A DNA stretch of 14,633 nucleotides from an uncultured Saprospiraceae bacterium (GTDB taxonomy: Bacteria > Bacteroidota > Bacteroidia > Chitinophagales > Saprospiraceae): the NCBI GenBank assembly GCA_937864255.1, contig CALMIT010000400.1:1-14633 (forward strand), in the 5' to 3' direction. Of this stretch, positions 1 through 6,762 are shown in pieces; position 1 is the stretch's first letter; the number at the start of each line of letters is the position of its first letter. The position numbers and the translations under genes are program-made. The notes beneath the pieces are model-generated. The model ran no database searches, was not told where the DNA came from, and worked only from the letters and a program-made list of their open reading frames with translations.

Positions 1-1
1 C

Positions 2-70
2 CTGAGCAGAAGATTGAGCAATAAAGGCATCATTCAGCTTGTTCAGTTGATTTCCATAATTAGATCATGA
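2..70 (+). CDS. possible 3' end of an upstream gene (partial)
   Basis: Reading frame 2 is open from the left edge to a TGA at 68-70, giving a 22-residue tail that ends LISIIRS. The stop overlaps the ATG of the next gene in an ATGA arrangement, which is typical of translationally coupled neighbours. That overlap is the only support: 22 open codons can occur by chance, and frame 1 also gives a short tail (ending KIEQ, stop at 22-24). I recognise no family. If the call is right, the barrel protein gene is the distal member of an operon starting left of the window, which would fit the lack of any TAnnTTTG promoter in 1-66. Confidence 0.25.
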   Translation: MSRRLSNKGIIQLVQLISIIRS

Positions 71-1155
71 AAACAATATTGCTTTGCCTGTTTGTTCTGA
101 CTTTTTCGGCGCTCCGGTCTCAAACTGACACGCTTTGGCGCACAAAGCCTTCGCTAAATTTTACGGGCTTTGCAGATGTATTTTACGTCTATGATTTTAA
201 TAAACCTGCACAAAATAAAAGGCAGGAATTTTTTTACAATCACAATCGCCACAATGAGTTTAATATAAATCTGGGATTGCTGAAGCTCAATCTGCAACAT
301 CCGAAATACAGAGCAAACATTGCTTTTCAAACCGGAACTTACAGCGATGACAATTATGCCGCGGAACCGGGTTTGCTCAAAATTATTTTTGAAGCAAACA
401 CCGGGCTATCGCTCAACAGGCAGAATACACTTTGGCTGGACGCCGGAGTTTTTCCGTCTCATATCGGTTTTGAAAGCGCGATTTCGTCCGACAATCTTAC
501 CCTGACGCGATCCATTTTAGCCGAAAATTCTCCTTATTATTTATCGGGTATAAAAATGACTTATGAGCCGAGTCAAAATTGGGAATTTAGCGCGCTGGTT
601 TGTAACGGCTGGCAGCGCATACAGCGGATTGAAGGAAATACTTTGCCCGCGTTTGGTAGTCAGATAAAATTCAAATCGGATGAAAAGTTTACTTTAAACT
701 GGAGCACTTTTTTAGGCACAGACGACCCGGATACGATTCGCCGGATGCGTTATTTCAATAATTTTTTTGCGGAATTTCAACTATCTGAAAAGATCAGACT
801 GTTGTCAGGTTTCGATTTGGGTTTTCAACAAAAACTCAGGCATAGCAGCGATTTTGATGTCTGGTTGAGTCCCGTTTTGATTACGCAATATTCGCTCAGT
901 GAAAAATGGGCGATCGCGCTCAGGGCGGAATATTATCAGGATAAATCCGGCGTCATCGTAGTCCTGCCTTCACAAAAAGCATTCAAGGTTCGCGGATTTT
1001 CTTTTAACCTGGATTATTCGCCCATCCAAAATGCCGTTTGGCGGATAGAAGCGCGTTGGCTGAACAGCAAAGAACTAATCTTTGAAAATAAAAACGGTTT
1101 GACTAAACACAACTTTTTCCTGACTACCTGCCTGGCTGTAAAATTAAATCCATAA
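67..1155 (+). CDS. outer-membrane beta-barrel protein (BBP2/porin-like)
   Basis: A 362-residue exported protein. Residues 1-18 form a signal peptide (MKTILLCLFVLTFSALRS, cleaved near SALRS-QTD). The rest is alternating polar/aromatic beta-strand sequence, with an opening FTGFADVFYVYDFNKP strand and an NHNRHNEFNINLGLL strand typical of the Bacteroidota BBP2 putative porin family, ending in an amphipathic strand (FFLTTCLAVKLNP). It should sit in the outer membrane as a barrel of roughly 14-16 strands. The substrate cannot be told from sequence. Relatives can lie beside transporters, but no transporter is visible here; the upstream neighbour is cut off by the window edge. The ATG at 67 is the only start that includes the signal peptide. 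A terminator-like hairpin follows 11 bases after the stop. The family call is from recognition of the N-terminal pattern; the transport role is inference. Confidence 0.8.
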   Translation: MKTILLCLFVLTFSALRSQTDTLWRTKPSLNFTGFADVFYVYDFNKPAQNKRQEFFYNHNRHNEFNINLGLLKLNLQHPKYRANIAFQTGTYSDDNYAAEPGLLKIIFEANTGLSLNRQNTLWLDAGVFPSHIGFESAISSDNLTLTRSILAENSPYYLSGIKMTYEPSQNWEFSALVCNGWQRIQRIEGNTLPAFGSQIKFKSDEKFTLNWSTFLGTDDPDTIRRMRYFNNFFAEFQLSEKIRLLSGFDLGFQQKLRHSSDFDVWLSPVLITQYSLSEKWAIALRAEYYQDKSGVIVVLPSQKAFKVRGFSFNLDYSPIQNAVWRIEARWLNSKELIFENKNGLTKHNFFLTTCLAVKLNP

Positions 1156-1165
1156 AATGCAGCTA

Positions 1166-1186
1166 AAAAACTCAACACGAGTTTTT
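1166..1186 (+). terminator. hairpin terminator after the barrel gene
   Basis: An 8-bp perfect stem, AAAAACTC (1166-1173) and GAGTTTTT (1179-1186), closes a 5-base loop (AACAC). Only three of the eight pairs are G-C, so it is a weak terminator. The final T-run is shared with the TTTG -33 box (1184-1187) of the rpsF promoter. Confidence 0.45.
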
Positions 1187-1213
1187 GTACTATCCTTTAA
1201 AAAACTATCTTTG
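1184..1213 (+). promoter_or_regulatory. Bacteroidota-type promoter of the rpsF operon
   Basis: TTTG at 1184-1187 and TATCTTTG at 1206-1213 are separated by 18 bases, matching the sigma-ABfr consensus TTTG-N(about 19)-TAnnTTTG. Transcription should begin near 1220, leaving a leader of about 80 bases before the rpsF ATG at 1302. This placement also shows that the in-frame TTG at 1185 cannot be the rpsF start, because it lies within the promoter. Confidence 0.6.
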
Positions 1214-1253
1214 CGCCCGCTTTTTTAAAATTTATTTTTCAAACCGCTATGTC

Positions 1254-1276
1254 GCCAATCCCGAAACTCCGGTGGC
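1254..1276 (+). promoter_or_regulatory. hairpin in the rpsF leader, possible S6:S18 autoregulatory site
   Basis: In the 5' leader, GCCA (1254-1257) pairs with TGGC (1273-1276). After a 3-base ATC bulge, CCG (1261-1263) pairs with CGG (1270-1272) around an AAACTC loop. rpsF operons in many bacteria carry a leader bound by the S6:S18 complex that includes a CCG trinucleotide beside a bulged stem. Location and the CCG next to a bulge fit that idea, but I could not align it to the covariance model. A neutral leader hairpin is equally possible. Confidence 0.25.
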
Positions 1277-1301
1277 AGGCAAAAAAAACAAAGGTTTTTT
1301 T

Positions 1302-2069
1302 ATGAGGCAATTTGAAGTGACCTTCATCGTCGATCCTGTGCTTCCTAAAGACGAAGTACAAGGCATCGCCAACAAGTATCTGGATTTTTTAAAACAAAAC
1401 CAGTGCCCCATCGTCCATGTGGATGAAATGGGACTCCGCCAATTGGCCTATCCTATCAACAAGCGCAATTCAGGGGTGTATTACTGCATCGAATTCCAGT
1501 CAGAAACCGGAAATATGATCGGTGAGCTTGAATTGACCATGAAACGCGACGAGCGTCTGCTCCGCTTCCTTACTATCAAACTCGACAAGTACGGCGTAAA
1601 ATACAACGAGGACAAACGCGCCGGCAAAATCGGCAAGAAAAAACCGGTGATGTCGAAAAGAGCGGTTGTTGAAGCGCCACCGGCACCGGCAGAAGTTGTA
1701 GCTGAAAAAGCAGCACCTGCCCCTGCTCCCGAACCAACTCCGGAACCGGTTGTGGCATCCGCGCCTGCGCCGGTAGAAGCGCCTGTCGCTGCTGCTGACG
1801 ACCTGAAAAAAGTTGAAGGTATCGGACCTAAAATCGAAGAACTGCTCAATAATGCCGGCATCAGCACCTTCGCCGCACTCGCTGCTACAGAGGCAGATCG
1901 CGTGCGCGAAATTCTCGCCGAAGCAGGTAGCCGTTTTACCATGCACGACCCGACTACATGGGCGCAGCAGGCGCAACTTGCTGCCGACGGCAATTGGGAC
2001 GCGCTGAAAACTTTGCAAGGCGAATTGCAGGGTGGACGCGTGGAAAACGCAAGTTCTGAAGAAGAGTAA
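1302..2069 (+). CDS. rpsF: 30S ribosomal protein S6 with C-terminal helix-hairpin-helix extension
   Basis: Residues 1 to about 105 are a normal S6 (MRQFEVTFIVDP start, LRQLAYPI.K and MKRDERLLRFL motifs), which sits on the 30S platform bound to S18. The usual S6 length is 95-140 residues; this one has 255. Residues about 118-175 are an Ala/Pro/Glu/Val-rich flexible linker. Residues 176 to about 246 form a helix-hairpin-helix module (DDLKKVEGIGPKIEELL, then RFTMHDPTTW), of the kind also found as an extension of ribosomal proteins such as L21 in Bacteroidota. The acidic end is SSEEE. The frame is open back to a TTG at 1185, but that codon lies in the promoter and the extra 39 residues do not match S6, so I take ATG 1302. 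It is the first gene of rpsF-rpsR-rplI. S6 identity is certain; a nucleic-acid-binding role for the extension is inferred from the HhH fold. Confidence 0.95.
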   Translation: MRQFEVTFIVDPVLPKDEVQGIANKYLDFLKQNQCPIVHVDEMGLRQLAYPINKRNSGVYYCIEFQSETGNMIGELELTMKRDERLLRFLTIKLDKYGVKYNEDKRAGKIGKKKPVMSKRAVVEAPPAPAEVVAEKAAPAPAPEPTPEPVVASAPAPVEAPVAAADDLKKVEGIGPKIEELLNNAGISTFAALAATEADRVREILAEAGSRFTMHDPTTWAQQAQLAADGNWDALKTLQGELQGGRVENASSEEE

Positions 2070-2105
2070 GGTTCATTTTCTCAAATTTTTTAAATCGAAA
2101 ATATC

Positions 2106-2372
2106 ATGGCTTCAAGAGACGATATAAAATTTCTCAGCAATCCTAAAATAGGCCAGAAGCGCAGAAAATACTGCCGCTTCCGCAAATTCGGTATCAAACA
2201 TATTGATTATAAAGACCCGGATTTTCTTTTGCAATTTGTAAATGAGCAAGGCAAAATCCTGCCGCGCCGCATCACCGGCAACTCGCTGAAATACCAGCGC
2301 AAAGTTGCAACGGCCATCAAGCGGGCGCGTCACCTGGCAATGATGCCTTACGTAGCCGACCTTTTGAAATAA
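2106..2372 (+). CDS. rpsR: 30S ribosomal protein S18
   Basis: An 88-residue S18, normal for the Bacteroidota. It has the basic N-terminal segment (KRRKYCRFRK), the RRITGNSLKYQRKVATAIKRAR core that contacts 16S rRNA, and the usual LAMMPYV end. It forms the S6:S18 heterodimer on the 30S platform, and its gene follows rpsF after 36 bases, so both partners come from one transcript. It keeps a single Cys in the N-terminal segment rather than a four-Cys zinc site. No internal promoter is evident between rpsF and rpsR. Confidence 0.97.
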   Translation: MASRDDIKFLSNPKIGQKRRKYCRFRKFGIKHIDYKDPDFLLQFVNEQGKILPRRITGNSLKYQRKVATAIKRARHLAMMPYVADLLK

Positions 2373-2426
2373 GCCGGCTTTTGAGCAATTCATTTTATTC
2401 ATTGTTATTTTGAAAATTTTCTCATC

Positions 2427-2873
2427 ATGGAAATCATTTTATTAAAAGATATAGAAAAAGTCGGCGACAAGCACACCATCGTGTCGGTGAAGCCCGGCTA
2501 TGCCCGCAATTTCCTTATCCCGCAAGGACTGGCAATTGTGGCAAACGACACGAACCGCCGCTCGCTGGATTCGATGAAACGCAGAGAAGCAGCCGTTGAG
2601 CAAAAAGTAATTGACGCTGCGAAAAATATAGCAGCCCAGTTAGCAGGCAAATTGCTGAAAATTGGCGCCAAAGCCGGCACTTCCGGTAAAATTTTCGGTA
2701 GCGTGACCAATGTGCAGTTGGCCGCAGCGCTGGAGGAGCAATTTGGTATTACGCTGGATCGCAAGCTCATCAGCATACCCGAAGATGTAAAAACGCTCGG
2801 CGAATACGAAGCCAATCTTCACCTCCACAAAACATTGGATGCAAAAGTGAAATTCGAAGTAGTAGAAGAATAA
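2427..2873 (+). CDS. rplI: 50S ribosomal protein L9
   Basis: A 148-residue L9 of standard length. The N-terminal rRNA-binding domain carries MEIILLKDIEKVGDK and the signature VKPGYARNFLIPQGLA (residues about 22-37). A long connecting helix spans about 41-75. The C-terminal domain includes GTSGKIFGSVTN and ends in VKFEVVEE. L9 binds 23S rRNA at the base of the L1 stalk, and its elongated shape is linked to reading-frame maintenance. It is the last gene of the operon, 54 bases after rpsR, and is followed at once by two tandem terminators. Confidence 0.97.
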   Translation: MEIILLKDIEKVGDKHTIVSVKPGYARNFLIPQGLAIVANDTNRRSLDSMKRREAAVEQKVIDAAKNIAAQLAGKLLKIGAKAGTSGKIFGSVTNVQLAAALEEQFGITLDRKLISIPEDVKTLGEYEANLHLHKTLDAKVKFEVVEE

Positions 2874-2875
2874 TT

Positions 2876-2896
2876 TGACCGTTTCGGGTCATTTTT
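2876..2896 (+). terminator. first terminator of the rpsF operon
   Basis: TGACC (2876-2880) pairs with GGTCA (2887-2891) around a GTTTCG loop, followed by T5 (2892-2896). It begins 3 bases after the rplI stop. The 5-bp stem is short, and a second, stronger hairpin follows immediately. Confidence 0.45.
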
Positions 2897-2898
2897 AT

Positions 2899-2939
2899 AA
2901 AAAAGCCAGTTATCCGCTAGCCGGATCGTTGGCTTTTTT
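2899..2939 (+). terminator. second, bidirectional terminator of the rpsF operon
   Basis: A strong hairpin: outer stem of 10 bp, AAAAAAGCCA (2899-2908) with TGGCTTTTTT (2930-2939), and an inner 5-bp stem ATCCG (2912-2916)/CGGAT (2922-2926) closing a CTAGC loop. Further T's continue to 2945. The symmetric A6/T6 flanks mean it can also stop transcription on the minus strand. Confidence 0.85.
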
Positions 2940-2983
2940 GTTTTTATTTGAAAACAAAATTCATTCACTTAAAAAACAGAACT

Positions 2984-3814
2984 ATGATACGTTCAATTCT
3001 TCTATACGCACTTGTCGTTTTGCTGTTACCGGCTTGCTCCGACAGCCCCTCAGGCGCCGAAAACCAGGAAGGCATGGCAAAATTTGCTTCCGACAGCAAT
3101 TTTCAAAACGCCCACGAACAACCGGCAAAACTGGATTTTCAAGGCAAAGGTGAGATCGTAAAATTTCCTACTTCCGACGGCAAGGAAGGCTCCGCTTACG
3201 TGCTCCGCTCCGAGCAAAATCCGGCAAACGTACTTTTTGTGTTTCACGAATGGTGGGGGCTTAATGACTACGTAAAACGCGAAGCAGAAAGGCTTTTTGG
3301 ACAATTAGATAACACGATGGTAATTGCACCCGATTTGTACGACGGACAGATAGCTGACAATCCCGATGCTGCTGGAAAACTCATGCAGTCCGTCACCGAA
3401 GCCCGCGCAAAGGCGATTATAGAAGGCGCTTTCGGCTTGGGCGGGGATAATGCTTCAGTGGCTACGGTGGGCTGGTGTTTCGGCGGCGGCTGGTCTTTGA
3501 AAGCGGCTATCATGGCGGGTGATAAAAGCAAAGCTTGTGTGATGTACTACGGAATGCCGGTAGAAAAAGCGGCAGAACTGGCGCCGCTCAAAACGGACGT
3601 TCTCGGCATTTTTGCCAAAAAAGATAATTGGATCAACGAACAAGTGGTGGGCAATTTTGAAAAACTGGCAAAAGCGACCGGCAAAAAAGTGGATGTACAC
3701 TGGTACGACGCCGACCACGCCTTCGCCAATCCAAGCAGTCCGCGCTATAACGAAGCGGCGGCAACGGAAGCCAACACTTTGGCTTTAAATTATTTGAAAG
3801 AAAAATTGAAATAA
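2984..3814 (+). CDS. dienelactone hydrolase family lipoprotein
   Basis: A 276-residue secreted alpha/beta hydrolase. With the start at ATG 2984, residues 1-17 are a lipoprotein signal (MIRSILLYALVVLLLPA) with the lipobox LPAC and Cys18 as the lipidated residue. The frame is also open from a TTG at 2948, but that would bury the signal. The domain from about residue 55 is DLH: HEWWG (Glu89 in the family's conserved HxxxG stretch), GWCFGGG with nucleophile Cys165, KKDNWI with Asp214, and DADHAF with His245, so the Cys-Asp-His triad is complete. Family members hydrolyse dienelactone or related esters and lactones; the natural substrate here is unknown. It is probably anchored in the outer or inner membrane facing the periplasm. 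It lies alone between the rplI terminators and the convergent PBP gene. I see no clear promoter in 2946-2983. Confidence 0.9.
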   Translation: MIRSILLYALVVLLLPACSDSPSGAENQEGMAKFASDSNFQNAHEQPAKLDFQGKGEIVKFPTSDGKEGSAYVLRSEQNPANVLFVFHEWWGLNDYVKREAERLFGQLDNTMVIAPDLYDGQIADNPDAAGKLMQSVTEARAKAIIEGAFGLGGDNASVATVGWCFGGGWSLKAAIMAGDKSKACVMYYGMPVEKAAELAPLKTDVLGIFAKKDNWINEQVVGNFEKLAKATGKKVDVHWYDADHAFANPSSPRYNEAAATEANTLALNYLKEKLK

Positions 3815-3851
3815 AAATCTTCGGCGGGGAGCTTTATTGTTCCCTGCCGAA
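3808..3851 (-). terminator. terminator of the PBP1A gene, straddling its stop codon
   Basis: An 11-bp stem with one G-T wobble, TTCGGCGGGGA (3820-3830) with TCCCTGCCGAA (3841-3851), has a 10-base loop containing the PBP stop (TTA at 3834-3836). On the minus strand the hairpin is followed by GATTTTTATTTC, a U-rich tract. The 3' arm as transcribed leftwards is non-coding; the 5' arm encodes the last residues (FGRE). On the plus strand no T-run follows, so it should work only for the leftward gene. Confidence 0.6.
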
Positions 3852-6389
3852 CACTTTGTCCCAAAATTCCTTGCGTTTTTCTTTACGCTCGCGTTTTTCT
3901 TCCAACTGCTCGTTTTTCTTTCTGATGCGCTCCGATGCTTCCGAGCGCGGCTGCCGACTGCCGGAAGGCACTGAATTTTCAGGAATACCTTCGATATTTT
4001 GCAATGAATCAACCGGCTCCTCATCTTTTTTGAAAACGTTTAAAAAAGCGGTCATCCAGCTTTTCCAGCCCTCTTTTCCATAATCGTCGCCGTCAAAAAA
4101 CGGCCGCTCCGGCAGGTACAAAGGGCAATCCATTTTTTCAGTCAGACTGTCGGGCAGCAGCGCAAATCCGCTCTTTTTCCACTGCATGAAAACCGAGTCT
4201 TCCAGCACTTTTTTGTAAAAACTTCCCCAGATCGGCAGGGCTGTGCTCGCTCCCTGCCCCAGCGCCATGCTTCTGAACCGGATTTGCGGAAGCTCTCCGC
4301 CTACCCACACGCCGGCGACTATCTTTGGCGTGTAGCCGATAAACCAACCGTCGGAATTGTTTTGAGTGGTTCCCGTTTTACCGGCTATCGGGCTCCAAAG
4401 TCCGAATTCCCAGCGGAGCCGGTTGGCAGTACCGCTGTCCACCACCGTTTGCAGCATTTTGGTCATCATCGCCGCCTGCTCTGCTGAAAGCGCGCGCACT
4501 TGCTGGATTTTCCGGTTTTTTTCAAAATCAACGAGCACTTTCCCTTCAGCGGTTTCAATACGCAGAAGATAGTACGGCTCAGTACTCAGCCCTTTATTGG
4601 CGAATGCGGCGTACACTTTTACCATTTCTTTCAGCGAGATTTCCGCTGTGCCCAACGCGATGGAGGGGAGTTTTGGCAAATCACTCTCCACGCCCAAATT
4701 CAAAGCCATTTGCCTGACGGTGTCCACGCCGGTTTCCATCATCAATTGTACTGTAGCCGTATTGACAGAGTGGCAGAGCGCGCCTTCCATCGAATAGACG
4801 CCGCCGTATTCGCCCTCGCTGTTTTCGGGCGTCCAGCCTTCGTAATTGGCGTAGGTAGTCAGCGTGTTGTCGAGATAATGACAGGGTGAAATACCTTTTT
4901 GCAAAGCCGCCGCATACACGATGGGTTTGAAAGTGCTGCCCGGCTGTCGCTTGGATTTTACGTGGTCATATTTAAAAAAATGGTGATCAATTCCGCCGAC
5001 CCAGGCGAGTATTTTTCCACTGGCAGGATCCATCGCCAGAAAACCGACGTTGAGAATGCCCAGGTAATATTTTATGCTGTCGAGCGGGCTCATGGTGCGT
5101 TCAGCAGCGCCTTTTTCCCAGCTAAAAACGGACATGGCAACCGGCTTTTTGAAAATGCTGTCAATGACGCTTTCTGCAATGCCCGCGGCTTTCAGTTTTT
5201 TGTACCTGTCCGAATTTTTTATAGCAAAATCGAGCGTTTTTTCGTTGCCCCAGGCATTTTTCCCGCGCCAGTGTTCGTCAAAAGAAGCCTGCAATTTTTT
5301 CATTTGCTCCGTCGTCGCAGCTTCGGCGTGTTTTTGCAAACGGGAATCAATCGTCGTGTAAATTTTCAAACCATCGGTGTACAAATTGTAAAAAGTGCCG
5401 TCGGGCTTCGGGTGTTTTTTTAAAACGGATTCGAGTTCGAGCCGCAGGTGCTCCCTGAAATACGTTGCCAGCCCGCGATCATTGCCTTCGGGCAAATAGC
5501 TCAGATTAAGCGGCAAATGCAGCAGCGAATCCAGCGTTTCGGCGGAAATGTACTCGTATTTGCGCATCTGAGCGAGCACTGTATTGCGCCGGCCGAGCGC
5601 TCTTTGCGGGGGGCGGCCGGGGTCGTACAACGAAGTGCCTTTCAACATACCCACCAGTACTGCCGCTTGTTCAGCTTTTAAATCTTTGGGTGAAGTGCCG
5701 AAAAAACGCTGCGCCGCTACTTTTATACCGTAAATATTGTCGCTAAACGAAACGGTGTTGAGGTAAAGATTGAGTAGTTCGGCTTTTGTGTAAAGCCGCT
5801 CCAGCCGGCGCGCGATAAACATTTCTTTGATCTTGTTGGCCGGAATGGAAAACAACCCGTGATCCTGGCGCGGAAAAAGATTTTTAGCCAGTTGCTGACT
5901 GAGCGTACTTCCGCCGCCGCCGGAGTTGTCGCGCAGCAAAACCGTGCGCAAAAACACCCGCACCCAAGCGCGCAAATCAATACCGCTGTGCTCGAAAAAA
6001 CGCGCGTCTTCGGTGGCTATGAGTGCCTGTATCACAGTCGGTGAAATTTCCTCAAAATCCGCGTTCAGGCGGTTTTCTATGTAATATTTTCCAAGCAGTA
6101 CGCTGTCTTCGGCATATACCTGCGAAGCCGTGTAATTTTGAATGGCGCGCAATTCGGCATACGCCGGTAGCGGCCCGAAAGCGCCACGATACACGGCAAT
6201 TGCAAAAAAGAAAGCCGCCAGCAAACAAACGAGCAAACCGCCGCCGCCCCAGAGCAGACCGCGGGCGAGTCTGGGATTTTTTTCCGAAAAATTTTGATAA
6301 CGAATTTTAAGCGGCAAGAGCCGGCTGTTGAGCCGGACAAGTTGGTTTTTTAAAAAATCAGCAAAGGACGCCTTGCCGGGTGAAGTCAT
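3834..6389 (-). CDS. mrcA: bifunctional class A penicillin-binding protein (PBP1A-like transglycosylase/transpeptidase)
   Basis: An 851-residue peptidoglycan synthase. The N-terminal cytoplasmic tail is followed by one membrane helix at about 44-67. The GT51 glycosyltransferase domain spans about 95-280, with catalytic Glu127 in ATEDARFFEH, then GGGGSTLSQQLAKNLF and the RRLERLYTKAELLNLYLN motif. The transpeptidase domain has all three active-site motifs: S485-T-F-K488, S541-V-N543 and K671-T-G673. It polymerises lipid II into glycan strands and cross-links the stem peptides in the periplasm. The last 70 residues or so (from about 780) are a charged, probably coiled tail rich in Glu, Lys and Arg (RIRKKNEQLEEKRERKEKRK). 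The start is ATG 6389, which keeps the cytoplasmic tail and anchor. It is transcribed divergently from the YkoF-like gene across a 120-base gap with no convincing minus-strand TAnnTTTG box. The function is secure; the choice of symbol among class A PBPs is less so. Confidence 0.95.
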   Translation of the reverse strand: MTSPGKASFADFLKNQLVRLNSRLLPLKIRYQNFSEKNPRLARGLLWGGGGLLVCLLAAFFFAIAVYRGAFGPLPAYAELRAIQNYTASQVYAEDSVLLGKYYIENRLNADFEEISPTVIQALIATEDARFFEHSGIDLRAWVRVFLRTVLLRDNSGGGGSTLSQQLAKNLFPRQDHGLFSIPANKIKEMFIARRLERLYTKAELLNLYLNTVSFSDNIYGIKVAAQRFFGTSPKDLKAEQAAVLVGMLKGTSLYDPGRPPQRALGRRNTVLAQMRKYEYISAETLDSLLHLPLNLSYLPEGNDRGLATYFREHLRLELESVLKKHPKPDGTFYNLYTDGLKIYTTIDSRLQKHAEAATTEQMKKLQASFDEHWRGKNAWGNEKTLDFAIKNSDRYKKLKAAGIAESVIDSIFKKPVAMSVFSWEKGAAERTMSPLDSIKYYLGILNVGFLAMDPASGKILAWVGGIDHHFFKYDHVKSKRQPGSTFKPIVYAAALQKGISPCHYLDNTLTTYANYEGWTPENSEGEYGGVYSMEGALCHSVNTATVQLMMETGVDTVRQMALNLGVESDLPKLPSIALGTAEISLKEMVKVYAAFANKGLSTEPYYLLRIETAEGKVLVDFEKNRKIQQVRALSAEQAAMMTKMLQTVVDSGTANRLRWEFGLWSPIAGKTGTTQNNSDGWFIGYTPKIVAGVWVGGELPQIRFRSMALGQGASTALPIWGSFYKKVLEDSVFMQWKKSGFALLPDSLTEKMDCPLYLPERPFFDGDDYGKEGWKSWMTAFLNVFKKDEEPVDSLQNIEGIPENSVPSGSRQPRSEASERIRKKNEQLEEKRERKEKRKEFWDKVFGREQ

Positions 6390-6509
6390 AATTTTACTTT
6401 TGAAGAAGGCAAATTTTGCAAGTCCAAACGGTTTTTAAAAGAAACTTATTTTTGAAAAATCGAAATGGCGCTTTTTCACCGTTTTAAAAAAATAAAACCT
6501 GATTTTTAA

Positions 6510-6758
6510 ATGAAAGTCTCCGTCGAAATCAGCATGTACCCGCTCACGCCGCATTACGGCACGCCCATTCTTCAGTTTATTGAAAAATTGAAATCTTACC
6601 CGGCGATAAGAGTAAAATCGAACGATATGAGTACCCAGCTTTTTGGCGATTACGACGAAGTCATGGCAATTTTGACCAAAGAAGTAAAATCGGCATTTCA
6701 GACCGACGCCACCGTTTCGATGGTGGTTAAAATGGTAAATATGGATTTGCAGGGCTGA
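6510..6758 (+). CDS. YkoF/MTH1187-like thiamine-binding family protein
   Basis: An 82-residue cytosolic protein with a ferredoxin-like alpha/beta pattern. Its VEISMYPLTPHYGTPILQFI opening and SNDMSTQLFGDYDEVMAIL middle resemble one repeat of the Bacillus YkoF family (SLYPMT... DDVST... pattern), which binds thiamine or its hydroxymethylpyrimidine part. YkoF itself has two such repeats; a single-repeat protein would have to pair as a dimer. No thiamine synthesis or transport gene is nearby and no TPP riboswitch-like sequence is seen in the 120 bases upstream, so ligand and role are open. A possible -7 box TATTTTTG lies at 6447-6454, but no well-spaced -33 box accompanies it. The stop lies 4 bases from the stop of the convergent lipoprotein gene. 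Family call is from motif memory, not a search. Confidence 0.65.
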   Translation: MKVSVEISMYPLTPHYGTPILQFIEKLKSYPAIRVKSNDMSTQLFGDYDEVMAILTKEVKSAFQTDATVSMVVKMVNMDLQG

Positions 6759-6762
6759 TAAG

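Noticed and set aside
1185..1301. 39-residue N-terminal extension of S6 from a TTG at 1185
   Set aside because: The TTG lies inside the TTTG -33 box of a well-formed promoter, transcription would start downstream of it, and the residues do not match S6, which normally begins M.-.FE.TFIVDP as at 1302.
1481..2018. Two long minus-strand frames (170 and 172 residues) opposite rpsF
   Set aside because: They are low-complexity Ala/Ser/Gly or Arg/Phe translations mirrored from the Ala/Pro-rich S6 linker; no start signal or family resemblance.
2948..2983. Alternative TTG start of the dienelactone hydrolase gene
   Set aside because: It would put 12 mostly polar residues in front of a clear lipoprotein signal; ATG 2984 gives a normal signal peptide with lipobox LPAC.
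4500..5423. Plus-strand frames of 129 and 174 residues opposite the PBP1A gene
   Set aside because: Antisense to conserved catalytic segments (KTG, SxN, SxxK regions) and without plausible starts.
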